The translations under genes were made by a program, and so were the position numbers. The notes under the pieces are model-generated. The model saw nothing but the letters and a program-made list of their open reading frames with translations, did no database searches and was not told the DNA's origin. A stretch of 30,637 nt of DNA, taken from the NCBI GenBank assembly GCA_964440655.1, contig CAYTTA010000024.1, positions 1 to 30,637 of the forward strand. The letters are read 5' to 3'. Shown here piece by piece: positions 1 through 8,538 of this stretch (positions are counted from its first letter, which is position 1; every line of letters begins with the position of its first letter). This DNA comes from CAYTTA01 sp964440655. GTDB lineage: Bacteria; Bacteroidota; Rhodothermia; Balneolales; Balneolaceae.

Positions 1-344
1 TTGAGATCGGCCTCTCCCCCCTTCTCCCCGGCGGGGGGTTTATCGTCACCCTCTCGGTCATCCTTTTTGCCATCTCCACCTCGATCAGCTGGAGCTACTA
101 CGGAGACCGCGCTGCCGATTATCTTTTCGGATCACGCTCGGTACCCTTCTACCGTATTGCTTATGTTCTGATGCACTTTTTCGGGGCGGTGGTGGCGTTG
201 ACCACCGTCTGGGCTTTCGGAGATGTGATGATGGGGATGATGGCCTGTCTCAACATCTTCGCCCTCTTTGCCCTGTCGGGTGTGGTGGTCCGGCTTACAC
301 GGGCCTATTTCCGGAACCCCGGGAACCATGTCCGGAAAAGCTGA
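1..344 (+). CDS. AGCS-family sodium:amino-acid symporter, C-terminal part (5' end outside window)
   Basis: The reading frame is open from base 3 to a TGA at 342-344 and has no start in the window, so only about the last 113 residues are present. These transporters sit in the inner membrane and import alanine or glycine with sodium. The visible protein has a hydrophobic stretch followed by ISWSYYGDRAADYLFG, which closely matches the conserved WSYYGE-type motif near the C-terminus of AGCS (alanine or glycine:cation symporter) proteins. Two further membrane segments and a short basic tail ending in HVRKS follow. The length after the motif fits a natural C-terminus. About 156 bases separate it from lptC, so it probably is not translationally coupled to it. 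The substrate cannot be told from this fragment. Confidence 0.85.
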   Translation, partial: EIGLSPLLPGGGFIVTLSVILFAISTSISWSYYGDRAADYLFGSRSVPFYRIAYVLMHFFGAVVALTTVWAFGDVMMGMMACLNIFALFALSGVVVRLTRAYFRNPGNHVRKS

Positions 345-377
345 CGGCAGAACGGAACCGGATCGTGAATGCGGAGT

Positions 378-417
378 AGTTCAATCAGGAAGCAGTTCAA
401 TCAGAAAGCAATCAGGA
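378..417 (+). repeat. short 16-bp tandem repeat upstream of lptC
   Basis: The unit AGTTCAATCAGRAAGC occurs at 378-393 and 394-409, followed by a half copy. A 16-base unit does not keep a reading frame, which argues that the open frame extending upstream of lptC here is not coding and supports the later lptC start at 501. Confidence 0.7.
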
Positions 418-500
418 TGAGCATGATCGATCGCACTTTGACCGGGAGCCGGCATTTCATCTCCCGGATGAATCGGGCCATACCTCTTCACTCCTGTCAT

Positions 501-1058
501 ATGGCACGCATCCGTGCGTCTGCCGCGAGATGCCTCCTGCTTCCTTTCCTGCTCGCCGGTTGCGGCGAACTTTCCGAATATGACAGCCGCCAGGTCCAGA
601 GCGCCATCCATGACACGCTTCTCACCACCACCGAAAGCTGGGAGTTCCGGATGACCCTGCTGGAAGGCGGGAAACAGAGAGTTTCACTGGAAGGAGAATA
701 CGCCGTAAGTTATGATCAGGAGGATCGCCAGGAGACCCGGATCGAAGGGCCGGTCTATGTAGAGATCTTCGACTCGACCGGAACCCGTGAATCGGAGGCG
801 TGGAGCGGGAGGGCGATCTACCATCCGGGTGAGAACCTCTTCGAGCTGTTCGATTCCGTAGAAGTCCGGACAGCACTCGACCGTCGCCTCTACAGTGACT
901 ATCTCAGATGGAGCGAACGCACCGACAGCATCTCATCCGACCGGTTTGTCACGATCGTAACTCCGGCGGACAGCATTACCGGGAGCGGATTTTCCGGCCT
1001 GACCGATCTTTCAAGCTACGTCATTACCTATCCGCGCGGGAGGGTGATCGTCGATTGA
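501..1058 (+). CDS. lptC: LptC-family LPS export lipoprotein
   Basis: A predicted 185-residue lipoprotein that would bridge the LptBFG ABC transporter to the periplasmic LPS carrier. The ATG at 501 is chosen because it gives a classic lipoprotein signal: a basic start (MARIRASAAR), a hydrophobic core and the lipobox LLAGC with cysteine 21. The frame stays open upstream to 369 but passes through a 16-bp repeat and lacks signal character. The body shows the LptC pattern: a central segment with AIYHPGENLFELFDSVEV, then LYSDYLRWSE, then DRFVTIVTPADSITGSGF, ending in a glycine-containing strand. The gene overlaps the OstA-like gene by 4 bases (TTGA), so the two are translationally coupled. Family assignment rests on motif pattern and context, because LptC sequences diverge strongly. 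Confidence 0.85.
   Translation: MARIRASAARCLLLPFLLAGCGELSEYDSRQVQSAIHDTLLTTTESWEFRMTLLEGGKQRVSLEGEYAVSYDQEDRQETRIEGPVYVEIFDSTGTRESEAWSGRAIYHPGENLFELFDSVEVRTALDRRLYSDYLRWSERTDSISSDRFVTIVTPADSITGSGFSGLTDLSSYVITYPRGRVIVD
1038..1045 (+). promoter_or_regulatory. ribosome-binding site deciding the TTG start of the OstA-like gene
   Basis: GGGAGGGT lies 9 bases before the TTG at 1055 and inside the end of lptC. It is the only strong Shine-Dalgarno near the signal-peptide coding segment and justifies the non-ATG start. Confidence 0.7.
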
Positions 1059-2500
1059 ACAACCCGCTCTGCTCCCGATTGCCGGCAGCCACACTTCTCA
1101 TCGCACTGCTTCTGCTCCTTCTCGGATCACTTCCGGCATTCGGGCAGGAACAGATCGTCATCGAGAGTGCCGACCGGGCCGAAGGAGGAGTGGTCGGAGG
1201 CGAACCGGTCCGCAAGCTGATCGGCAATGTGCGGCTGCTCTCCGATCAGCTGGTGATGGAAGCCGACAGTGCATGGCAGTTTCAGGAGCGGGAACTCCTG
1301 CAGGCGTTCAACGTACAGATCACGGCGGAAAACGAGATCATCTGGGCCGACACGATCCTGCACGATACCGCCGAAGAGATCAGCCGCTTCCGGGGGCGGG
1401 TGATCATCCACTCGGAGCGGAACACCCTTTTCAGCGAATCGGTGGATTACGACCGCCGTCTCGACATGGCCAGTTTCAACAGCCCGGTCCGTTTTGAAGA
1501 TGATCGGGGCGTGCTCTTCGCACGCGACGGCTACTACCTTCAGAGCACCGACATCGCCTTTTTTCGGGGAGACGTGCAGCTGGCAGACAGCACTCAGTAT
1601 CTGGAGGCGGATTCCCTTTTCATGAACCGGGAGTCGGACTATTACCGTCTATTTGACCGTGTCTATGCGGAGGATCTCACCGAACGGATCACACTTGCGG
1701 GGGACTACCTGGAAGCCGACTCATCGGGCCACCGCATGCTGATCGGAGATGTCTGGATGATGCAGGTGAACAATTCGGAAACCGACACCACCCACCTGGT
1801 CTCGCGTTCCCTCCGCCTGCTCGAAACCGGGGAAGGGGATTTCATGGATGCCTGGGGTGACGTCCGGATCTGGGCCTCCTCCTATGCCGCACGTGCGGAC
1901 ACGGTCCACTACCGGAGCGACCTGGAACAGTTCCGTCTGCTCTCCGAACCGATTGTCTGGCAGGAACGGATTCAGCTTACAGGCCCCTACATGGAGGTCT
2001 GGATGGAAGAGGAACAGATCAGCCGGCTCGAGTCGTGGACCCGGCCTATCGCCGTCATGCAGGATTCGGCCACCGGTCGGTTCAACCAGATGCGCGGTGA
2101 TACGCTCCGGGCATTTTTTGAAGAGGGAGAGATTGCACGGATTGTGGTCTTTGACAACAGCGAACTGATCTTCCATCTGAAAAACGAGGAGGATGAACCG
2201 GATGGTCTGATTGAGCTGATTGCAGGGGGAGCGGCGACCATCACCTTTTCCGGCGGAGATCTGGACACCTTCCACGCGGGTCGCAACATCCAGGGTTCCC
2301 ACCTCCGGGAGGACCCCTCCACCTCCGGGCGGCAGCTCAGCGGATTCCGATGGGATCCTGACATGAGACCCGTCCGTCCGTCGATCCGTACCCGACGCTT
2401 GCCGGACATACCGCCCGACCGCCCCTTCATCCTGCCGGAGCGCTACCTCCGCTACATGAGAAGTACCGGAAACGATCCGGTCCTTACCGCTCCGCGGTGA
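1055..2500 (+). CDS. OstA-like / LptA-family periplasmic LPS transport protein
   Basis: A 481-residue exported protein. The start chosen is TTG at 1055, which overlaps the lptC stop. It is preceded by a strong Shine-Dalgarno (GGGAGGGT at 1038-1045, 9 bases away) and opens a signal peptide with a long leucine-rich core ending LPAFGQ. An ATG lies in the same frame at 908, but it is inside lptC and gives no signal peptide. The body is a run of short repeating beta-strand units (for example GNVRLLSDQLVMEADSAW and GDVQLADSTQYLEADSLF) typical of OstA/LptA beta-jellyroll folds. LptA is about 185 residues in E. coli; this is the longer OstA-like form common in Bacteroidota relatives. It would carry LPS from LptC toward the outer membrane. 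The product is well supported by family pattern and by lptC next door, while the exact role is inferred. Confidence 0.82.
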   Translation: MNNPLCSRLPAATLLIALLLLLLGSLPAFGQEQIVIESADRAEGGVVGGEPVRKLIGNVRLLSDQLVMEADSAWQFQERELLQAFNVQITAENEIIWADTILHDTAEEISRFRGRVIIHSERNTLFSESVDYDRRLDMASFNSPVRFEDDRGVLFARDGYYLQSTDIAFFRGDVQLADSTQYLEADSLFMNRESDYYRLFDRVYAEDLTERITLAGDYLEADSSGHRMLIGDVWMMQVNNSETDTTHLVSRSLRLLETGEGDFMDAWGDVRIWASSYAARADTVHYRSDLEQFRLLSEPIVWQERIQLTGPYMEVWMEEEQISRLESWTRPIAVMQDSATGRFNQMRGDTLRAFFEEGEIARIVVFDNSELIFHLKNEEDEPDGLIELIAGGAATITFSGGDLDTFHAGRNIQGSHLREDPSTSGRQLSGFRWDPDMRPVRPSIRTRRLPDIPPDRPFILPERYLRYMRSTGNDPVLTAPR

Positions 2501-2985
2501 TGCTCCAGACCTGGACTCCTCTCCCCTCCAGCGTCGTATTCAGCTCCAGCACCCCATCCCGCAGCGACAGCCGGCTGCTCTCTCCGGATATCAGCTCCCG
2601 CAGCTGCCAGACGTCACCCGCACCGGCGCGGGATGTTGTGGCGGGCAAAAACCCTGTAGTATCCGACAAGCGAGTCGTGATGTGCCTGTGGATGATCGCT
2701 CTTTCTCTGGGCCCCTCCCACCAGCTGGGCAAGAGGATTGTAGAGAATGGCGATGCGTGCGGGCACCGGCCGGGCTCCCAGAAAAAGTGCCTGGTTGCTG
2801 TCGATCAGCCGGGCGGTTCGCCCCATCCTGCGTGCCCGTTCGGTCACTGTACCGTCCAGATCGATCAGACCGTAACCACCCGCCTCGTAGCCGGAGGACA
2901 TCGGATACCAGGCATAGACATTGATCCCCCTGGCGCCGGTCGCCATCGCCGACCAGGCCCAGATCCTGTCAGGGTTTCTGCAAGC
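2484..2985 (-). pseudogene. GH42 beta-galactosidase remnant (C-terminal pieces only)
   Basis: Reading the minus strand from about 2985, the sequence translates as NPDRIWAWSAMATGARGI, then YAWYPMSSGYEAGGYGLIDL, then ARIAILYNPLAQLVGG and GYYRVFARHNIP. This is the conserved end of the catalytic barrel and start of the trimerisation domain of GH42 beta-galactosidases. Near 2605-2632 the similarity jumps to another frame, which continues as VWQLRELISGESSRL and GRGVQVWSITAER to a TAA at 2484-2486, resembling the family's C-terminal domain. About 500 N-terminal residues and most of the trimerisation domain are absent. No start, ribosome site or intact frame remains, so this is a dead fragment. Its stop overlaps the end of the OstA-like gene by 17 bases in convergent orientation. 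Bases 2986-3060 show nothing recognisable. Confidence 0.8.
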
Positions 2986-3076
2986 AGAATGGCCAGGAAG
3001 ATGAGAAAAAGGGAGGTTCGGCAGGGATGGCGGGAATTATTCGATCGGCTCATAACCACTGGATTAGACAGGGTTT

Positions 3077-3093
3077 AGAGAAATATATTCTCT
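3077..3093. promoter_or_regulatory. inverted repeat, possible operator upstream of the cation ATPase
   Basis: AGAGAA and TTCTCT form perfect 6-base arms around ATATA. The site lies just upstream of a TATATTGC box at 3100-3107 that resembles the -7 element of this bacterial group, so a repressor or activator bound here could control the ATPase. Function is inferred from position and symmetry only. Confidence 0.35.
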
Positions 3094-3099
3094 GAGGGT

Positions 3100-3107
3100 T
3101 ATATTGC
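3100..3107 (+). promoter_or_regulatory. candidate -7 promoter box for the ATPase gene
   Basis: TATATTGC is one base short of the Bacteroidota-type TAnnTTTG -7 consensus and lies 59 bases before the ATG at 3167. No convincing -33 TTTG was found at the usual distance, so confidence is low. Confidence 0.25.
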
Positions 3108-3166
3108 AAATCGAACTATCCGCCCCAGAAACAGATTGAAGATCTTGCCACTCTACAGATCCCGTC

Positions 3167-6022
3167 ATGAGCCCAAAACCGGCCAAAAAACCTGACCCCG
3201 ATCACGAACATACTCTGGAACCCTCCCGACACTGGCATGCCATGGAGGTGGAGCAGACCCTTCGAGAACTCTCCACCGGAGAGGAGGGGCTGACAGCAGC
3301 GGAAGCGGAACGCCGGCTCCGGGAAATCGGCCCCAACCGTCTGCCGGAAGCAGACCGCCGCCCCGCCTGGCAACGGTTTCTCTCCCAGTTCAACAATGTG
3401 CTGGTCTATGTTCTGCTGGCCGGTGCGGTAATCACCGCCCTGCTCGGCGAATGGATCGACACCTGGCTGATTCTCGCCGTCACCCTCTTCAACGCTGTGG
3501 CGGGTCATCTCCAGGAAGGGAAGGCGGAACAGGCGCTGAACGAGATCCGGAAAATGCTCTCGTTGCAGTGCCCGGTAATACGGGACGGACGCAAAGAGAT
3601 CATCGATGCGGAAATGCTGGTGCCGGGAGACCTGACAGAGCTGGAATCGGGCAGCCGGGTCCCGGCCGACCTTCGTCTCATCCGCCTTCAGAACCTGCGG
3701 ATTGTAGAATCGGAGCTCACCGGCGAGTCGGAACCGGTAAGCAAACAGACCGCGCCGGTTGCACGTGAGGCTCTTCCGGCTGACCGTCTCTGCATGGCTT
3801 TCTCCGGCACCTCGGTGGTTCAGGGGCGGGCCGTTGGTGTGGTGGTGGCAACCGGAGCAGACACCGAGCTGGGAAGAATCAGCCGGATGATGTCGGGGGT
3901 AAAGGAGATCTCCACCCCGCTGATCCGCCTCATCAACGAGTTCGGAAAAACCCTCTCTCTTCTCATATTGGGACTGGCTGCCGGGCTTTTTCTTACAGGT
4001 TGGTTCCTGCACGACCTGCCGCTCGTCGAACTCTTCATGGCGATGATCAGCATCGCGGTCGCCGCCATCCCGGAGGGGCTCCCGGCAGTGATGACCATCA
4101 CGCTGGCGCTCGGGGTCCGGAAAATGGCCCGGGAGCGTGCGATCATCCGAAAACTTCCGGCGGTGGAGACGCTCGGGTCGGTGAGTGTCATCTGCACCGA
4201 CAAGACCGGCACACTGACCCGCAACGAGATGACGGTGCGGACGGTGATTACCGCAGGAGGCACCTGGCAGGTGGAGGGAGTCGGATACGCTCCGGAAGGA
4301 AGGATACGACCTGTGGAGAACGGCATGCCGGCCGATCGGACGGGCAATCCGGAAGATGTGCAGGCAGGCGATCCGGCATATGTTCCGGAAGGCGGGGAGC
4401 CAGCGGGACCGCCAGATGATCCGGATGGCGGTCGTTTGAGAGATCCGGCGAATGATATGGAGCTGCGGGAACTGATCCGGTGCTTCCGCCTCTGCAACGA
4501 CGCACGGCTCGAGCAGGAAGAGGGTCGGTGGGTGGTTCAGGGCGATCCGACCGACGGAGCGCTCCTCACTCTGGCCTGGAAAGCGGAATTGAGAGAGGCG
4601 CCCGGACGGCGACTCGACCGGATACCTTTCGAATCGGAGCTTCAATACATGGCCACCCTGGACGAGACGGAAGAGGGACGGTTGATCTGTCTGAAGGGAG
4701 CGCCCGAAAAAGTTCTCGAACTCTGTGACCGGCAGCTTGAAAAAAAGGGGGAAGCACCGCTGGACCGCGACTACTGGCAGAAGATCATGGACCGGGAGGC
4801 GGCACGGGGGCACCGCCTCATCGCCGCGGCGGTCAAACAAGCCGGCAGGGAGAAAGAGCGTCTCAATCCGGAGGATCCGTCGAAGGACCTTCTCTTCCTG
4901 GGAGTGGCCGCCTTGTCCGATCCCCCTCGAAGCGAGGCGATCGAGGCGATCTCCACCTGCCGGAAAGCGGGCATCCGTGTGGTCATGATCACAGGAGACC
5001 ACCTGCTGACCGCCGGTGCGATCGGAGAGGAGCTGGGCATCGGAAACGGGACAAAGGCGGTCTCCGGAGAGGAGCTCGAAGAGATGGATGAGGAGGAGTT
5101 CCGCCGGGCCGCTCTGGATCATGACATCTTCGCACGCACCACTCCGGAGCACAAACTGCGGCTGGTCCGGGCCCTGCAGCAGGAGAACCGGATCGTGGCG
5201 ATGACCGGCGATGGAGTGAACGATGCACCCGCCCTGAAACGGGCAGACGTCGGGATCGCCATGGGGATCAAGGGAACCGAAGTGACGAAAGAGGCGGCCG
5301 ACATGGTTCTGGCCGACGACAACTTTGCAACGATTGCCCGGGCTGTCCGGGAAGGAAGGACCATCTACGACAACCTGCGGAAATCGGTCCTCTTCCTGCT
5401 CCCCTCCAACGGTACCGAGGCGCTGGTCATCACCGTGGCGATTCTTGCAGGCATGCCGCTTCCTCTTCTTCCGGTCCAGATTCTCTGGGTCAACATGGTC
5501 ACCTCCGTGACGCTGGGACTGGCCCTGTCTTTTGAGCCTTCCGATCCGGGAGTGATGGAGCGGAGACCCCGTGATCCGGAAGAGTCCATTCTGGATCGTC
5601 TCCTCTTAAGGCGGATCCTACTCGTATCCCTCTTCCTCTCGGGAATCACCCTCTGGTACTTCTACCGCTCTACCGGGGCTGGAGGAGATCTTCAGACCGC
5701 CCGCACCGTTGCCATCAATATCCTGGCCATCGGGGATCTCTTTTTCCTGTTTAACTGCCGCCGGCTCTATGGATCCGTACTCCGGAAAGAATTTTTTGGC
5801 AACCGGATCGCTTTCCTGGTCTCGGGCCTCTACCTGCTGCTGCAGCTCCTCTATACCCATGCCCCCTTCATGAACAGCTGGTTCCAGAGCGCTCCCCTCT
5901 CCCTGGCTCAATGGGGGCTTCCGTTGGCAGGAGGAGTAGCTCTCTTTCTGTTGGTGGAGCTGGAGAAGAGGTTGTTCACCGGAGAGAAACGGGCGGAGGT
6001 CACTCCTCCATCACTGCATTGA
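3167..6022 (+). CDS. P-type cation-transporting ATPase (P2 type, CtpF/SERCA-like)
   Basis: A 951-residue inner-membrane ion pump. Visible in order are the N-terminal cation ATPase domain (about 15-80), the actuator loop with ELTGESEPV, the M4 ion motif AIPEGLP (E303), the phosphorylation site DKTGTLT (D345), the nucleotide-domain KGAPE, MITGDH, and the hinge MTGDGVNDAPALKRAD (D682, D686). C-terminal membrane helices follow. M5 keeps N748 and E751 (PSNGTE), which match SERCA calcium ligands. M6 reads WVNMVTSVTLG, so N776 and T779 are kept but the SERCA aspartate is replaced by S780. This resembles CtpF-type pumps, so the substrate ion is uncertain. Residues about 384-427 form a proline-, glycine- and aspartate-rich insertion in the nucleotide-binding domain. 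The 3' end overlaps prfA by 23 bases, convergently. Confidence 0.93.
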   Translation: MSPKPAKKPDPDHEHTLEPSRHWHAMEVEQTLRELSTGEEGLTAAEAERRLREIGPNRLPEADRRPAWQRFLSQFNNVLVYVLLAGAVITALLGEWIDTWLILAVTLFNAVAGHLQEGKAEQALNEIRKMLSLQCPVIRDGRKEIIDAEMLVPGDLTELESGSRVPADLRLIRLQNLRIVESELTGESEPVSKQTAPVAREALPADRLCMAFSGTSVVQGRAVGVVVATGADTELGRISRMMSGVKEISTPLIRLINEFGKTLSLLILGLAAGLFLTGWFLHDLPLVELFMAMISIAVAAIPEGLPAVMTITLALGVRKMARERAIIRKLPAVETLGSVSVICTDKTGTLTRNEMTVRTVITAGGTWQVEGVGYAPEGRIRPVENGMPADRTGNPEDVQAGDPAYVPEGGEPAGPPDDPDGGRLRDPANDMELRELIRCFRLCNDARLEQEEGRWVVQGDPTDGALLTLAWKAELREAPGRRLDRIPFESELQYMATLDETEEGRLICLKGAPEKVLELCDRQLEKKGEAPLDRDYWQKIMDREAARGHRLIAAAVKQAGREKERLNPEDPSKDLLFLGVAALSDPPRSEAIEAISTCRKAGIRVVMITGDHLLTAGAIGEELGIGNGTKAVSGEELEEMDEEEFRRAALDHDIFARTTPEHKLRLVRALQQENRIVAMTGDGVNDAPALKRADVGIAMGIKGTEVTKEAADMVLADDNFATIARAVREGRTIYDNLRKSVLFLLPSNGTEALVITVAILAGMPLPLLPVQILWVNMVTSVTLGLALSFEPSDPGVMERRPRDPEESILDRLLLRRILLVSLFLSGITLWYFYRSTGAGGDLQTARTVAINILAIGDLFFLFNCRRLYGSVLRKEFFGNRIAFLVSGLYLLLQLLYTHAPFMNSWFQSAPLSLAQWGLPLAGGVALFLLVELEKRLFTGEKRAEVTPPSLH

Positions 6023-7079
6023 GCTTCTCCAGGTTGTCGTGCAGGCGAAGAGCCCGGATGATCTCTCCGATCCCACCCTTCAGCACTTCATCCAGATTGT
6101 AGAGGGTCAGGTTGATGCGGTGATCGGTGATGCGTCCCTGAGGGAAGTTGTAGGTCCGGATCTTGGCACTCCGATCCCCCGTCGAAATCTGACTCTTGCG
6201 TTCGGCATCCCGCTCCGCCCTCTGCTCCTCCATCTGCATGTCGTAGAGACGGGTCCGGAGCATCATGAGGGCTTTCTCCTTGTTCTGATGCTGGGAGCGC
6301 TCCTCCTGGCACTCTACCACGATACCTGTCGGGACATGGGTGAGTCGGATCGCGGAATCGGTCTTGTTGACATGCTGACCGCCCGCTCCGCTGGCGCGGA
6401 AGGTATCGACCCGGATCTCCGACATATCCACCTGGACATCCACCTCCTCGGCCTCCGGAAGCACCGCCACCGTTGCGGCCGAGGTATGAATACGGCCCTG
6501 GGATTCGGTCTCCGGAACACGCTGCACCCGGTGGACACCGCTTTCGTACTTCATTTCGCCGTAGACATCCTCGCCCTGGAGAGAAAAGACGATCTCCTTG
6601 TATCCTCCCACCTCCCCTTCATGCAGGCTCAGCAGCTGAAGATTCCATTTCCGGGCATCTGCGTAACGGCGGTACATCTCGAAAAGGTCCCCGGCAAAGA
6701 GAGCCGCCTCGTTCCCTCCGGTTCCCGCACGGATCTCCACGATGCAGTTCCGTGAATCGTCCGGATCTTTGGGAATGAGTTTGAATCGGATCTCCTCTTC
6801 CAGTTCCTCCAGTTCCGATTCCAGCTCCCTGTTCTCCTCCCTGGCCATCTCGACAATCTCCGGATCCTCGCCCGCCTCGATCAACTCCCGGTTTCCCTCC
6901 AGATTCTGCCGGATCTCCTTCCAACGTTCAAAATCGGAAACCAGCTCCTGCAGCTGACTGTGTTCCCGGGTCAGCCGGCTGTACTCGTCCGGGCGGTCAT
7001 AGACCGACGGATCGGCCATGGCCTGCATCAGCTCCTCGTATCTCGCCTGGATCTGCCCCAGCTTCGCTTCAAAATCCAT
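6000..7079 (-). CDS. prfA: peptide chain release factor 1
   Basis: A 359-residue class I release factor that reads UAA and UAG and releases the finished protein from the ribosome. The catalytic GGQ is at 233-235 in GAGGQHVNKTDSAIRLTH. The stop-codon reading PxT motif appears as P189-E-T191 in VQRVPETESQGRIHTS, a variant of the usual PAT or PVT. It is RF1 rather than RF2 because SPF is absent and the length fits. The N-terminal 100 residues are a charged helical coiled domain. GAGGA lies about 8 bases before the ATG. It is transcribed divergently from purK. No prmC methyltransferase gene is adjacent. Confidence 0.97.
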   Translation of the reverse strand: MDFEAKLGQIQARYEELMQAMADPSVYDRPDEYSRLTREHSQLQELVSDFERWKEIRQNLEGNRELIEAGEDPEIVEMAREENRELESELEELEEEIRFKLIPKDPDDSRNCIVEIRAGTGGNEAALFAGDLFEMYRRYADARKWNLQLLSLHEGEVGGYKEIVFSLQGEDVYGEMKYESGVHRVQRVPETESQGRIHTSAATVAVLPEAEEVDVQVDMSEIRVDTFRASGAGGQHVNKTDSAIRLTHVPTGIVVECQEERSQHQNKEKALMMLRTRLYDMQMEEQRAERDAERKSQISTGDRSAKIRTYNFPQGRITDHRINLTLYNLDEVLKGGIGEIIRALRLHDNLEKLNAVMEE

Positions 7080-7205
7080 GAATTCGTCCTCTGAATGATT
7101 CCTGTGATGGAGGTGCGGAGATCCTGCCGGAATGCGGAACCCGTTACCGGAAAGTTGAAAAATAAGAAAAATTAGCCGGTCCGCTCATTTTGCCTCCAAC
7201 TTCGG

Positions 7206-7213
7206 TAACTTTG
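7206..7213 (+). promoter_or_regulatory. candidate -7 promoter box for purK
   Basis: TAACTTTG matches the TAnnTTTG -7 consensus of Bacteroidota-type promoters. It lies in the 207-base divergent region between prfA and purK, 73 bases before the purK GTG. The nearest upstream TTTG is only 13 bases away, too close for a normal -33 element, so only the -7 half is supported. Confidence 0.35.
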
Positions 7214-7286
7214 CCCCTTCTGCATGGGATCCATCCCATCGATCCCGATCCGACTGGTCTGTAACATCCAATAAATCATATTTGAC

Positions 7287-8444
7287 GTGAAGCATCCACT
7301 CGACGCCCGATTCACCATCGGATTTCTGGGAGGCGGGCAGCTGGCCCGGATGTCCGCTCTTCAGGCTTTCCGTTTCGGGATCCAGGTAGCGGTCTTCTCG
7401 GACCGGGAGGAGCCGGAGCCGGCCGATCTGCTCACTCCCCTCTCGGTTACCGGATCGTTCAGCGATCCGGAGGCGCTGGCCGCATTCGCCTCCCGGTGCG
7501 ACCTGGTAACCCTGGAGAACGAGTTTATCGATTCCGATATCCTGAAAGAGATGCGCGATCGGAGCGGCACGCCCCTTTTTCCCTCCCCGGAGAGTTTTGC
7601 ATTGATCGAGAACAAGCTGATCGAAAAACGAACATTCGAAGAGGCGGGAATCCCGGTGGCTCCCTACAGCCGGGTCGGATCCCGTGAGGAGCTCGAGCGT
7701 TTCGGTCAGAGCCACGGCTGGCCCTATCTTCTGAAATCCTCCAAAGGGGGGTATGACGGTTATGGCAACCGGGTGGTCCGGGAGATCGAAGAGGCTGTTG
7801 AAGCGTGGAACCGGCTGGGCGGCGACCAGGGGCGCGACATCCTGGCCGAGGCGTTTGTCCCCTTCACGCACGAGCTGGCCGTGCAGGTCGCCCGCAATGA
7901 GACGGGAACCGTGGTCTACCCCTGCTGCGAGACCATTCAGGAGGATCAGATCTGTGTAGCGGTCCGCACACCCGCACCGGTTCCCGAGACCGTCCGTCGC
8001 AGGGCTCAGGAGCTGGCAGTGGCGGCCGTCGAAGCGATCGACGGAAAGGGGATTTTCGCATTTGAATTCTTTCTCACCCCGGACGAAGAACTCCTTCTGA
8101 ACGAATCGGCCCCGCGGCCTCACAACTCCGGACACTACACCATAGAGGGGTGTATCACCTCCCAGTTTGAAAACCATGTGAGGGCGGTACTGGGACTCCC
8201 CCTCGGTCCGGCGGATTTGCGCCGTCCGGCGGCTGTCATGATCAATCTGCTCGGCACACGCAACGGAGCCGCACGGACCGATCATGCGGAGGCGGCACTC
8301 AAAGAGCCGGATGCTCATCTCCACCATTATGGAAAGCTGGAGAGCCGGACGGGCCGAAAAATGGGTCACCTGACTCTTCTGGGAGAGAATCCCGAAGAGA
8401 TCTGGAAGAGAGCCCGGGAGCTTGCAAGGCGGATTGAAATCTGA
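7287..8444 (+). CDS. purK: N5-carboxyaminoimidazole ribonucleotide synthetase
   Basis: A 385-residue ATP-grasp enzyme that carboxylates AIR to N5-CAIR with ATP and bicarbonate in purine synthesis. The N-terminal FLGGGQLARM (13-22) is the family signature. KSSKGGYDGYGNRVV is the ATP-binding loop region, and NESAPRPHNSGHYTIEGC is the conserved substrate and metal segment. The GTG at 7287 is the best start, because no ATG precedes the signature and the length matches the family. The ribosome site is weak. purE follows 94 bases downstream on the same strand, so the two consecutive pathway steps are likely co-transcribed. Confidence 0.96.
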   Translation: MKHPLDARFTIGFLGGGQLARMSALQAFRFGIQVAVFSDREEPEPADLLTPLSVTGSFSDPEALAAFASRCDLVTLENEFIDSDILKEMRDRSGTPLFPSPESFALIENKLIEKRTFEEAGIPVAPYSRVGSREELERFGQSHGWPYLLKSSKGGYDGYGNRVVREIEEAVEAWNRLGGDQGRDILAEAFVPFTHELAVQVARNETGTVVYPCCETIQEDQICVAVRTPAPVPETVRRRAQELAVAAVEAIDGKGIFAFEFFLTPDEELLLNESAPRPHNSGHYTIEGCITSQFENHVRAVLGLPLGPADLRRPAAVMINLLGTRNGAARTDHAEAALKEPDAHLHHYGKLESRTGRKMGHLTLLGENPEEIWKRARELARRIEI

Positions 8445-8538
8445 CGCCCCAAATCCCGCGAATATTTTTTGCCCGATTTCATAGATTCCCTGCAGCTTCA
8501 CAGCAGAAGAGACAAACCGCAGACAAGGACAGAAAACG

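Noticed and set aside
2865..3059. Minus-strand frame with a hydrophobic LFLIFLAILLAE segment that looks like a signal peptide
   Set aside because: It is out of frame with the GH42 remnant and has no other support. It could be the decayed start of that gene, but I cannot show it.
2497..3078. 193-codon plus-strand open frame after the OstA-like gene
   Set aside because: It has no family resemblance and runs antisense to clear GH42 peptide blocks on the minus strand, so it is a shadow of the remnant.
3116..5152. 678-codon minus-strand open frame
   Set aside because: It lies wholly antisense to the P-type ATPase, whose motifs are complete. High GC gives long antisense frames.
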